Origin: Kovacikia minuta CCNUW1
GTDB taxonomy: Bacteria > Cyanobacteriota > Cyanobacteriia > Leptolyngbyales > Leptolyngbyaceae
Direction of reading: 5' to 3'
Assembly (NCBI RefSeq): GCF_020091585.1
Contig: NZ_CP083582.1
Coordinates: forward strand, 3,534,001 to 3,598,000
Length of the DNA stretch: 64,000 nucleotides
The notes beneath the pieces are model-generated. The model searched no databases. It was not told the origin of the DNA and worked only from the letters and a program-made list of their open reading frames with translations. The first letter of the stretch is position 1. Each line of letters begins with the position of its first letter. Both the position numbers and the translations under genes were made by a program. Positions 27,641-35,768 of the stretch are shown here, piece after piece.

Positions 27641-27817
27641 GGTGATAGGTGGCAGGTGATAGGTGGCAGGGAACAACCAGTAACTTGAGTCTGTCTTTGT
27701 GTTCTTTATCTGCTGGATCACAAAAACGAGGAAATTCTTTGCTAAAAAAACATAATAGGGGTGTCACCCCTCACCCCCTAGATGGCATACTGTGATAAGT
27801 AGATGCACCCTGATGAT

Positions 27818-27850
27818 AGGGGGAGGCGCTTTAGCGGCTCTCCCTTTTTT
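27818..27850 (+). terminator. Possible rho-independent terminator of gatB
   Basis: An imperfect stem (GGGGGAGGCGCT with AGCGGCTCTCCC) is followed by a run of eight T. About 180 bp past the gatB stop. Confidence 0.55.
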
Positions 27851-27919
27851 TTGTCAGAAGTAAGAAAATTTTAAGTTTTGATACCCAATTAAATAGTCTT
27901 CATGGCACATCAACATCCT

Positions 27920-27947
27920 GTAGGGGCGTTTGGCCAAACGCCCCTAC
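27920..27947. repeat. Perfect 28-bp palindrome (GTAGGGGCG type)
   Basis: GTAGGGGCGTTTGG is followed immediately by its exact reverse complement. This is a well-known dispersed repeat in cyanobacteria; another GTAGGGGC arm occurs at 43874. Confidence 0.85.
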
Positions 27948-28183
27948 CAGAGCTGTTGCGTTTTCAATTCAAATTGCTCTGAGTTTGAGGGGAGATGGGA
28001 TCATTGCCCTCTAGCCTGTTGTCCTCTTGTCCCCTTACCTCCCCGATCTTCGTGTCCCCGTATTTCCGTGTCCCTTTCTGCCTTCTGCCCTTCTACTTCC
28101 TAATTGCTACCAGCCAACAACTAATCACCAATAACCTTGCTATAATCCCCTCTCAGGCAACCTAGCGAGTGGAGGCAGACATT

Positions 28184-29425
28184 GTGGCAGACTGGCAAGA
28201 AATTCCCGGTGGTGTTACCGCACCCAAAGGGTACAAGGCAGCGGGCATGGCAGCGGGGTTGAAGCCATCGGGATTGCCAGATTTAGCATTGATCGTTTCA
28301 GAGGTAGAGGCGATCGCCGCAGGTATCTTTACCACCAGTGTGGTGAGAGCCGCTTGCGTAGACTACTGCCGGGAAAGACTCCAGGCGAAACAAATTGCCC
28401 AGGCAATTTTGTGTAACGCGGGGCAGGCAAATGCTGCAACCGGCACCAAAGGTTGGGAAGACGCCCTGGATAGTGCCCATTCCCTCAGTCAACAGCTAAA
28501 CATTGCACCGGAATCCATTTTGCTGGCATCCACTGGTGTGATTGGACGCCGAATTAAAATGGATGCCCTCAAAGCTGCCCTACCCCAGTTGGTTGGTTCT
28601 CTCTCGGAAACAGGTTCAGACGCTACCGCTAAAGCGATTATGACAACGGATCTGGTGCCAAAATCGATCGCCCTGGAGACGACCTTCAACGATCGTCCTG
28701 TCCGCATTGGTGGGATTGCCAAAGGGTCGGGGATGATTCATCCCAACATGGCGACAATGCTGGCATTTGTCACCTGTGATGCCGCAGTGTCTCCCCACCT
28801 CTGGCAACAGATGTTGAGCCGCGCGGGCGATCGCAGCTTTAACCAGATCACCGTTGATGGCGATACCAGTACCAATGATTCTCTGATCGCTCTAGCGAAT
28901 GGAGCATCCCGCACCCCTGCTATCACTGAAGCAGGACCGGAAGCCGAAAAGCTAGAGGCAATGCTGACCGAAGTTTGTATTTATCTGGCAAAGTCGATCG
29001 CCCGTGATGGCGAAGGGGCAACCTGCTTAATTGAAGTCCAGGTTTCTGGCGCACCGGATGACAAAGCTGCTCGTCAACTTGCCCGCACGATCGCCGGTTC
29101 TTCCCTGGTCAAGTCTGCCATCTTTGGACGGGACCCCAACTGGGGCAGAATTGCGGGAGCCGCAGGACGGGCAGGCGTCTCGTTCAATCAGGATGACTTG
29201 CAAATCAAGCTGGGCAATTTCCTGATGATGCAGAACGGTCAACCCCAGGACTTCGATCGTGTCGCTGCCAATGCCTACCTGAAAACCGCTGCTGCTGGTG
29301 CCTACTTAAAAGAAGACACCGTACTGATCTCGGTCAGCGTCGGCAACGGTTCTGGTTCTGGCATTGCCTGGGGTTGCGACCTCAGTTACGATTACGTCAA
29401 AATTAACGCCGAGTACACCACCTAA
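28184..29425 (+). CDS. argJ: Bifunctional ornithine acetyltransferase / N-acetylglutamate synthase ArgJ
   Basis: A 413-aa ArgJ that recycles the acetyl group in arginine synthesis (N-acetylornithine + glutamate to ornithine + N-acetylglutamate). Seen: GVTAPKGYKAAGMAAGLK at the N-terminus, the self-cleavage site in KGSGMIHPNMATMLAF (cleavage between Ala and the nucleophile Thr), TVDGDTSTNDS, and GRDPNWGRIAGAAGRAGV. GTG 28184 is chosen over GTG 28169 because GGAGG lies 8 bp upstream and the product starts (V)ADWQEIPGG as in relatives. The gene looks intact. Confidence 0.95.
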   Translation: MADWQEIPGGVTAPKGYKAAGMAAGLKPSGLPDLALIVSEVEAIAAGIFTTSVVRAACVDYCRERLQAKQIAQAILCNAGQANAATGTKGWEDALDSAHSLSQQLNIAPESILLASTGVIGRRIKMDALKAALPQLVGSLSETGSDATAKAIMTTDLVPKSIALETTFNDRPVRIGGIAKGSGMIHPNMATMLAFVTCDAAVSPHLWQQMLSRAGDRSFNQITVDGDTSTNDSLIALANGASRTPAITEAGPEAEKLEAMLTEVCIYLAKSIARDGEGATCLIEVQVSGAPDDKAARQLARTIAGSSLVKSAIFGRDPNWGRIAGAAGRAGVSFNQDDLQIKLGNFLMMQNGQPQDFDRVAANAYLKTAAAGAYLKEDTVLISVSVGNGSGSGIAWGCDLSYDYVKINAEYTT

Positions 29426-29442
29426 AACCAGAGGTGAGTTGG

Positions 29443-29997
29443 ATGGAGCCACCTAGCGTTGAAACAAACTTAAATCAGCGGATTGCGATCGTCGGAACCA
29501 GTGGAGCGGGCAAAACAACTCTGGCGCGGCAAATATCTCAGCAAATGGGAATTCCCCATGTTGAGTTAGATGCCCTCCATTGGCAACCCAACTGGGTAGA
29601 GACTCCCACAGAGGTGTTTCAAATCCAGGTAGCGGAGGCATTAAGCGGCGATCGCTGGGTGGTAGATGGCAACTACAATAAAGTGCGGCATGTCATTTGG
29701 AGCCGAGCAGATACGATCGTCTGGTTAGATTACCCATTTCCAGTGGTGCTGGGGCGGCTTCTAAAGCGAACGGTTTGGCGCGTTACCACCCGTCAGGAAT
29801 TGTGGAATGGCAACCGCGAAGGTCTACGCGAAACCTTCAGCCAGGATTCCATCCTTCTCTGGATGATCCGCACCCACTGGCAGCACCGGAAAACCTACCC
29901 GCTATTATTCCAACAACCAGAATACGCCCACCTTAAAGTAGTACGCCTATCTTCCCCACAGGCAGCGCAACAGTGGTTAGTGATCAGGAGTCCGTGA
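29443..29997 (+). CDS. P-loop kinase, adenylate kinase-like / topology modulation type
   Basis: A 184-aa NTPase with Walker A GTSGAGKTTLAR, an LDALHW segment, DGNYNKVRHVIWSRADTIVWLDYPF and KRT/RR arms. This matches the small nucleotide kinases annotated as topology modulation protein or AAA-like kinase in many bacteria; the true substrate is unknown. ATG 29443 has GAGGTGA six bases upstream, so the GTG at 29434 is not needed. It lies 17 bp after argJ and probably shares its mRNA. Confidence 0.8.
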   Translation: MEPPSVETNLNQRIAIVGTSGAGKTTLARQISQQMGIPHVELDALHWQPNWVETPTEVFQIQVAEALSGDRWVVDGNYNKVRHVIWSRADTIVWLDYPFPVVLGRLLKRTVWRVTTRQELWNGNREGLRETFSQDSILLWMIRTHWQHRKTYPLLFQQPEYAHLKVVRLSSPQAAQQWLVIRSP

Positions 29998-30055
29998 TCA
30001 AGAGGCAGTTGTAGTGACTTGTTATACTACATCCGTAAGATTTACCTTTCTGTTT

Positions 30056-30493
30056 TTAGTCATCTCTAGTAGCTTCATCGGGTGGATGCCACCCAGCAGA
30101 TATCCAAGCTTGCCTGACCGTCACAGCATAAGGGTTGTTTAACTGTAGAGCCAGAACAGTAGCACGACCAGTGGCAGTTAATCCTGAAATGTAGGCACCA
30201 TTTTCTGCCCAAGCAAAATGGCGTATCCATCTTTGCTCACGAGGGTTAAATAATCTAACATTACGATTCGTTACTGGATCTTTAGCGTGGGTTTGCACAC
30301 CCTTATAAGAGTTACACAAGCGACAGGCAAGCCACAAATTTTCTTCCTCATCAGATCCACCTGCTGCTTTGGGGATGATGTGTTCGACCTCTAGAACTCC
30401 CAAAACATACTTCTGAAAACTACGGCAATAACCACACTGATTGTTTGCCTCTGCCCGCACTCTCATTCGAACTTCTTCAGATACTTGACCCAC
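30056..30493 (-). CDS. HNH endonuclease of cassette A
   Basis: A 145-aa HNH nuclease. Zinc-type Cys pairs: NQCGYCRSF and ACRLCNSYKG; HNH core: LEVEHIIPKAAGGSDEEENLWLAC. Then LFNPREQRWIRHFAW and GLTATGRATVLALQLNNP, a motif shared with the HNH gene at 57718-58131. GTG 30493 starts inside the end of the upstream gene (17-nt overlap), so translation is coupled. The partner is an antitoxin-like protein. HNH nucleases in small pairs like this are often presumed selfish or defensive, but I know no tested function. Confidence 0.82.
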   Translation of the reverse strand: MGQVSEEVRMRVRAEANNQCGYCRSFQKYVLGVLEVEHIIPKAAGGSDEEENLWLACRLCNSYKGVQTHAKDPVTNRNVRLFNPREQRWIRHFAWAENGAYISGLTATGRATVLALQLNNPYAVTVRQAWISAGWHPPDEATRDD

Positions 30494-30878
30494 TGCTCAT
30501 TGGTTCCATTAACTTACGCTTCACAGCCTCAGAGAGAGCAGTCGCTTTGCGTAAAAGTCCTTCTTGGTAAACTTGCATGAGGGCTTGCAATTCTAAGCGC
30601 TCATCTTCAATCAAAGAACCTGCCTGCTGGCGATCGAGCAGTTCACTTAATCGAGCATCTTGGTCTGGCTCCATTTGAAATTCTGTCAGAGCTAAAACTT
30701 GTTCATTAGAAAGATCAGAGATCGGTTCGAGATCGAGAATATCTGCCCTTATCGGTGGAATGGAAAGTTGAATTGTATCCACCAAAACACTGGCAATATC
30801 TCGATTTGCTAATCGTGCAAAACGCTCAGCACGTTGATAAATCTCGTCTGGCAAAGTAATTGTGATTTGGGTACTCAT
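30477..30878 (-). CDS. Small partner of HNH cassette A, RHH-like N-terminus
   Basis: A 133-aa protein. The N-terminus (MSTQITITLPDEIYQRAERFARLANRDIASVLVDTIQL) has the look of a ribbon-helix-helix/CopG DNA-binding arm. The C-terminal half (RLSELLDRQQAGSLIEDERLELQALMQVYQEGLLRKATAL) resembles the whole C-terminal part of the 69-aa partner in cassette B (LQLLLDRQDEGDTLSQTEQQEAEGL). It overlaps the HNH gene by 17 nt. An antitoxin or autoregulator role is an inference. Confidence 0.7.
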   Translation of the reverse strand: MSTQITITLPDEIYQRAERFARLANRDIASVLVDTIQLSIPPIRADILDLEPISDLSNEQVLALTEFQMEPDQDARLSELLDRQQAGSLIEDERLELQALMQVYQEGLLRKATALSEAVKRKLMEPMSSGSSI

Positions 30879-30893
30879 AGTTATATTCCCATG

Positions 30894-31346
30894 CTATTTG
30901 CGTGGATTTGGTTGTTTTCTCATGTTATTTTTTGCAGAGTTGTCAGTAGCTTCAGCAGTTTCAACAAGGTTCTGTTCATCAACTATTTGGGCTTTCCGAT
31001 CTACAGCAGGCTCACTCGTAGAAAGAGCAGCCCACTCAGTACCAAAATCGGGATATTTCAACTCATTCTGTTTAACTGTAAAGAAAGGTGAATAACGGCA
31101 AAAATCACTTCTTTCGATTTTTCTGCCAGTGATTGATTTCTCAATAGCACTTAATAGATGAGATTTGCCAGATTCGTTAGCACCAACAACAGTTGTAATT
31201 TGGTTTTCAATCGGAACCTCAATGTATGGGTAAAAAGCCTCATCGATCTTCTCCCAAGGCTTGGGTTTTACCCGATCGTCGCTTTTTCTTAAGAAGTCGT
31301 CGTTGAAAGACTTGTAGAACCGGATAAAGACTGTCTTAAGATGCAT
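30894..31346 (-). pseudogene. AAA-family ATPase, N-terminal fragment only
   Basis: A 150-aa frame starting with an SMC/RecF-like ATPase N-terminus: LKTVFIRFYKSFNDDF, then Walker A VVGANESGKSHLLSAIE and DFCRYSPFFTVKQNELKYPDFGTEW. In relatives this is only the first fifth of a 500-650-aa protein with signature, Walker B and H-loop far downstream; here it ends with a polar, low-complexity tail (NLVETAEATDNSAKNNMRKQPNPRK) and a stop. No other frame continues it. It is likely a truncation by deletion; the following gene is the antitoxin-like gene of cassette A. Confidence 0.7.
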
Positions 31347-31408
31347 AGATTCCCACTAAGGGTTAAGCAGTAGAACAAATTTATAACTGAATAACTGATA
31401 ACTGGCTC

Positions 31409-32815
31409 CTACTCAGAATCCGGCAATAACTCCTCAGGATCGACAATCTCAGGATTGATTGTTTCTGGATTAACCATTTCTGGAAGCAGTTCCAACTTTG
31501 TCTCGCGCTTCAACTGGGAGAAAATGCGGTATTTGTCTGGATCAAACATGAAAGTAGTGGGAGTTGGCTCATCCACTTCCATTTTGATCAGGTTGTACTG
31601 AACGTTTTCAGTATGAATCGTGAAGGTGACATTAAAAACTTCGAGAAAGTTAACGACCCAGGCGCACTCATCCTCAGGGTAGTTCTGGTAATACTTGATC
31701 AGTTGAGCGATGCAGGCTTCCAGATGGGTGCGGGCATGTTTACAAATAAGGATAGTTTTGAGCAACACAATCACCAGAGTAACCGGGTTCCCCTGGGAAA
31801 GCAGCAAAATAAATAGTTGTGAAGGTTCTTCCTGATTTTCAGTCGTCAGGTACTCAATCACACGGTTACAGGTTCTCAGGATCAATGCGTTCGAGACGGT
31901 TTCTTCATTATGCGATGCATAAAGAATATCTAATTTTTCGGCTAGTTTTGTTTGTAATGCCTCAACAAACTCCTGATTTTCGATCGCAAAGGTAAGATAT
32001 TGCTGAAGACTCAGCTTAAACTCCTTGTAAGGAAGATTTTTGATCTGATTGGTAAAAATATTTGCCAGGTTAGAGTAGCTAAACGGTCCCCGTTTCGCCA
32101 CAATCGCCTTGATCAAACGCAACACCTCGTCCCCCAAAGCAGTCGGATTCTTGGGAACGCGTTGGGCAGGTGCTTTGGTTTGGGATCGGGCGATATACAT
32201 GGCCAGATCAAACTTGAACCGATCTTTAAGCTGTTTTGATAAGGTTCTGGCTGCTTCTCGTTGCTCAATGGGGTTGCGTAAATCAATATATTGAGGAACC
32301 AGTAGATAGGAGGTATAACGGGCAGCCCAGGGACCACGATCGTGGTCTTCGTATCGAGAAGCAAACAGCTTCAGTTCTTCAAAATCCTTACTGCCAACAA
32401 AGTTCTCAACCCATTGCCGCAGGCGTTTGAGTGTCGGAGATGCGGTTTTGCGATTAATTGAAAGTTCCGAAAAAGTTTTGATTAAATCTTGAATAGGCTT
32501 GTAATTCCGGGTAGCGTCCCAGTTGTTGACTAAAATGTAACAGCAGCGTTTGAGGGTATTTCTAAACTCCTCTTCATTATTCGAGAAAACAATCTCGTAT
32601 AACGCTTGCATCGCGTCTGCACTAATCGAGTCAACATGGTAAACAAACAACCGTTTGAACTCTAGCAGAACCTCTTCAGGGGGCCACTTTTTTACAACTC
32701 CCAGGAAGAAATGATAGATCGACTCCTGAGCTTGTTGAATGCTTCGCCCTGACTTGTTCATTCGGGCGGGCGTTTCGTTGGGGTAGATTTTGTCCAGAGC
32801 ATCCCTGATCATCAT
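31409..32815 (-). CDS. Conserved hypothetical protein, 468 aa
   Basis: A soluble, largely helical protein; no signal, membrane segment or catalytic motif. Residues 1-230 contain IYHFFLGVVKKWPPEEVLLEFKRLF and YTSYLLVPQYIDLRNPIEQREAARTL; a short degenerate repeat PEMVNPETINPEIVDPEELLP closes it. I have seen similar full-length proteins only as cyanobacterial hypotheticals; repetitive helices may form a HEAT-like scaffold. MIRDALDKIYPNETP (second Met) is the likely start. It lies next to the truncated ATPase but is intact. Confidence 0.65.
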   Translation of the reverse strand: MMIRDALDKIYPNETPARMNKSGRSIQQAQESIYHFFLGVVKKWPPEEVLLEFKRLFVYHVDSISADAMQALYEIVFSNNEEEFRNTLKRCCYILVNNWDATRNYKPIQDLIKTFSELSINRKTASPTLKRLRQWVENFVGSKDFEELKLFASRYEDHDRGPWAARYTSYLLVPQYIDLRNPIEQREAARTLSKQLKDRFKFDLAMYIARSQTKAPAQRVPKNPTALGDEVLRLIKAIVAKRGPFSYSNLANIFTNQIKNLPYKEFKLSLQQYLTFAIENQEFVEALQTKLAEKLDILYASHNEETVSNALILRTCNRVIEYLTTENQEEPSQLFILLLSQGNPVTLVIVLLKTILICKHARTHLEACIAQLIKYYQNYPEDECAWVVNFLEVFNVTFTIHTENVQYNLIKMEVDEPTPTTFMFDPDKYRIFSQLKRETKLELLPEMVNPETINPEIVDPEELLPDSE

Positions 32816-33617
32816 ATAAGCATGGGATTAGTCAGTTTTACGGTAGCGAACAATAGAAAGCAACCAGCTCCATAGGATTTCTATAGTTGGAAACAGTTAA
32901 CTTCCGTCTAATAAACGAAGCTAATCTAATTACCAGACCAAAAAAACTTACCTGCTCCATATGATGAATAACTGCTTTGACCAACATCGCAACTCAATAG
33001 GGAACAGCTAGCCAATTGCAAAACCCTGATGACATTAGCGGAACTATGAAAACCAAATTGAAAGCACCCAGCGTGAAAACACTTAGTGTTCCATCATAGT
33101 CGGACATTTGTCCAGCGTACCAGGTGATAGGCAATAACGAGGGACGTGACAGTTATCGGCAAAAGCCGTGACCTCAGTCACATCATAGTAACTTTGCACG
33201 CCACGAAATGCTCATATCATCTCCGTATATACACTCGTCTCCTTTGACTTTCCCGAAAGTGCGACCCTGAAGGCACATCATTGCATTTGAGTTTCATCGG
33301 AAAGCCCCTGTCCTAACAGATTCCTTTGACCCTAAAGTAATTGCAAAGTTTGTTTGGGAGAACCAAACGACGTATCAGAAATCATCCTGTACCTTTAGAT
33401 TACCGATAGATATACCAGGTGTACTCTCTCGTAGTATAGATTTCTTGAAACTTTGAATGTATCACAATAAACACGGAACTGGTTAGAATTACAGAAATGA
33501 TATAACGGATGTGTAGGGTTCAGGGGTCAGGGAATTGAGAATTCAAAATTCTCAATTCCCTGACCCCTGTCCGTCCATCTCTCTTCTGCCCTCTGCCTTC
33601 TGCCTTCTGCCCTCTCC
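32816..33617. other. 800-bp region without a recognised gene
   Basis: No coding frame above 30 codons looks real. The first 150 bp should contain the promoter of the leftward 468-aa gene. The middle (33000-33480) is AT-rich, non-repetitive and not low-complexity, unlike the other gaps; it could hide a non-coding RNA or very short peptide. A minus-strand frame of 26 codons at about 33218-33300 is the only notable one. At 33521-33569 is a perfect hairpin, and 33585-33617 is CTTCTGC-type heptamer repeat. No tRNA was found. Confidence 0.55.
33521..33569. repeat. Perfect hairpin: 23-bp stem, 3-base loop
   Basis: CAGGGGTCAGGGAATTGAGA plus ATT forms one arm, CAA the loop, and the exact complement follows. 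Built from the same GGGTCAGGGG/AATTCAAAATTC motifs that occur singly elsewhere in the window. Could terminate the crr6-side transcript. Confidence 0.85.
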
Positions 33618-34097
33618 CTAACGATTGAGCACATCAAACAGCCCATCGTCCAATTCATACCCAAGCATTTGAGTCATGGATTTGAGTCTGGATTTGCCTT
33701 CAATTTTCTGGTGTTTGAGCCAGGCTGTGATGACAAAGACCTTCTGCATGACAAAAATTTCCAATGCTTCCGGGTTAAATTGGATTCCATCTTTCGGATG
33801 AAACTGGTGAGGAACCAGCATCGCCGTGTAGCGGACAAGTTCGCCAGCTTTCCAATCCAGCAGAAAAGGAAGCCAGGGATAGAGGGAATCCAGCCGGATA
33901 AACCAGAGTCGGATTTCGGGAATTTCGGATAGCTCTCTGGGGTCCTCTGGTGCTCTAGGATAATCAATTTGAAATTGCAGTTGCTGAGTCTGCGGTTCGA
34001 GCAACTCTTTCTCTAATAGGGGTTCGATCGCGACGAGAGCAGGTGTTAAATCGAGGGAATGGATGGAATCGGGGAGGAGGGCAATCGTAAGGGACAT
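33618..34097 (-). CDS. CRR6-family NdhI maturation factor
   Basis: A 159-aa protein matching CRR6, which is needed to fold NdhI into the NDH-1 complex of cyanobacteria and plants. Diagnostic segments: DPRELSEIPEIRLWFIRLDSLYPWLPFLLDWKAGELVRYTAMLVPHQF and SRLKSMTQMLGYELDD. ATG 34097 (MSLTIALL) is the family start; the open frame runs further upstream to 34169 without support. It is on the same strand as and 13 bp from the CocE-like gene. Confidence 0.9.
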   Translation of the reverse strand: MSLTIALLPDSIHSLDLTPALVAIEPLLEKELLEPQTQQLQFQIDYPRAPEDPRELSEIPEIRLWFIRLDSLYPWLPFLLDWKAGELVRYTAMLVPHQFHPKDGIQFNPEALEIFVMQKVFVITAWLKHQKIEGKSRLKSMTQMLGYELDDGLFDVLNR

Positions 34098-34110
34098 GGG
34101 AAGGGGGGGG

Positions 34111-35763
34111 TCAAGGTTGAGAAAAACTTGAAACAGGAAGCAGGAGATGGGAGGGACGATCGTCCCCACTATAAACGGTCACCGTGATAATTTGTTGATC
34201 AATTAAACGCGTGTTGCCAGGCGGAGTACCCCTACCATCATTGACCGGGTAGGCAGGAAAGCAGGCAGCGCTGAGACTAAGCCGCAGAGCATTTCCTGGT
34301 CTGAGGCAGATACAGACAGATTGAAGCGTAATTTGCACTGGTGAAGCTGACTGCCCAGGGTTAATGCGTCGGTAGCCCTGGCTAAAAGGATAGACGCCGC
34401 CATTGGCATCCACTTCAGATAAAACAGCGCACAGGTCGAAGCTGGGCGTATCTGCACCACAGTGAATTGAAGCAAAAACCTCCCCCGCCAGATACAAAGC
34501 CTTAGACAAAGGTGCGGAGGTATAGGTCAGAATATCGCTACGGCAGTCGAGGCTCGCGCGATCGTAGGCACCAGCGGGAAAGGCGGCATGCCCCCCAAGC
34601 GCAGGCACGGGTCGCCAGGGGTCGTGGATGAGGGTGTCGGGCGTAGGAGGTGGAGAGTAGGGAGTGGGGAGTAGGGTACCGTCGCAATCGTCGATGCTGG
34701 CAAGCCCAGAACTGGAAAGGAAGAAGGGGGTGGGGGGATGGGAAGACCAACTATGAAAGGAACGCCATTGGTTGCTACCCATTTCAAAAAGGAGAATTGG
34801 CGGTTCGTTCAGTAAGCCAGTGTCAATGCCTTTGAGGAAGTGATCAAACCAGCGGATTTGGAGCCGATCGCAGGGACTTGTTGCTTCTGCTCCAAAATCC
34901 ACTGCGCCAACCTTCCGTCCCCAGGGTAGGTGTGGCCAGGGACCGATCAGCAACTGTTGACGATAGGTACTGCGAGCTGCCATTGCTTTGTACAGGTTGA
35001 GTGTACCTCGCAGGTAGGTATCGAACCAACCACCCATATGCAGCATGGGCAAATCCACATTCTGTAAACAGGTCTTAGGTGAGAGCCTCTCCCAATATTC
35101 GCCAGGTTCAGAATGGTCCAGCCACTCCGGGTAGTAGGAATCGGGTGCAAGTGTTTCTAAAAGGCTGGAACGGGCTGGAATTGGGTCACTAAAAGTCAGT
35201 GTTTTGGCAGCAGCGGAGAGTGCCTGGTGGGCAGCCCCATCTCCCTTTAAGCGTGCCGTCTCGATTGCCAGTTGAATGGCCCACCCCAAATTTGCCTGCA
35301 AACAAAATGCGCCTCCTTCATACGCCCAGTCCGTATATAGGTCGTAGCCCACCATGGCGGGACAAATTGTTTTCAACGGGGCAGGTTGGGGCGCGGCTGC
35401 ATAAAGCTGGGTCATGCCCTGGTAGGAGAAGCCATACATGCCAACTTCGCCTGTGCTACCCGGCAAATTTGCCGCCCACAGGATTGTATCGTAGCCATCG
35501 TTTATCTCATGGGCAAACAGTTTGAATTCTCCCTCGGAAGTGCCCCGCCCGCGCACATCCTGAATGACGACCAGATAGCCATGAGCCGCGTACCAGGTGG
35601 GCGGGGCATACACAACCGTAGACGCGATCGCCCGTCCATAGGGCTGGCGCATCAACAACACCGGAAACGGACCTGCCGCATCCGGATAGTAAAGATCAGC
35701 ATCTAGCCGCACCCCATCACGAGTCAGCATGGACGCAGTTTGTTTCGGACGGACTGGGAACAT
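34111..35763 (-). CDS. CocE/NonD-family hydrolase (X-Pro peptidase-like)
   Basis: A 550-aa alpha/beta hydrolase of the CocE/X-Pro dipeptidyl peptidase S15 group: DGVRLDADLYYPDAAGPFPVLLMRQPYGR, DVRGRGTSEGEF, nucleophile Ser in MYGFSYQGMTQ, and the C-terminal beta-sandwich with DRASLDCRSDILTYTSAPL. Substrate unknown (acyl ester or peptide). A stretch GTLLPTPYSPPPTPDT near residue 370 is translated heptamer repeat (34640-34682) inserted in frame. Start set at ATG 35763; it overlaps or abuts the malQ stop. Confidence 0.87.
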   Translation of the reverse strand: MFPVRPKQTASMLTRDGVRLDADLYYPDAAGPFPVLLMRQPYGRAIASTVVYAPPTWYAAHGYLVVIQDVRGRGTSEGEFKLFAHEINDGYDTILWAANLPGSTGEVGMYGFSYQGMTQLYAAAPQPAPLKTICPAMVGYDLYTDWAYEGGAFCLQANLGWAIQLAIETARLKGDGAAHQALSAAAKTLTFSDPIPARSSLLETLAPDSYYPEWLDHSEPGEYWERLSPKTCLQNVDLPMLHMGGWFDTYLRGTLNLYKAMAARSTYRQQLLIGPWPHLPWGRKVGAVDFGAEATSPCDRLQIRWFDHFLKGIDTGLLNEPPILLFEMGSNQWRSFHSWSSHPPTPFFLSSSGLASIDDCDGTLLPTPYSPPPTPDTLIHDPWRPVPALGGHAAFPAGAYDRASLDCRSDILTYTSAPLSKALYLAGEVFASIHCGADTPSFDLCAVLSEVDANGGVYPFSQGYRRINPGQSASPVQITLQSVCICLRPGNALRLSLSAACFPAYPVNDGRGTPPGNTRLIDQQIITVTVYSGDDRPSHLLLPVSSFSQP

Positions 35764-35768
35764 TTTCC

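Larger units (their letters stand above)
27641..28183. other. 540-bp intergenic region with repeats and a palindrome
   Basis: No gene. It holds GGTGGCAGGTGATA heptamer-type repeats at 27642-27670, a stem with a T-rich tail at 27818-27850 that may terminate gatB, a perfect palindrome at 27920-27947, and CCTCTTGTCCCC/TGCCTTCTGCCCTTC repeats at 28015-28095. The promoter of argJ should lie in the last 100 bp. Confidence 0.65.
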
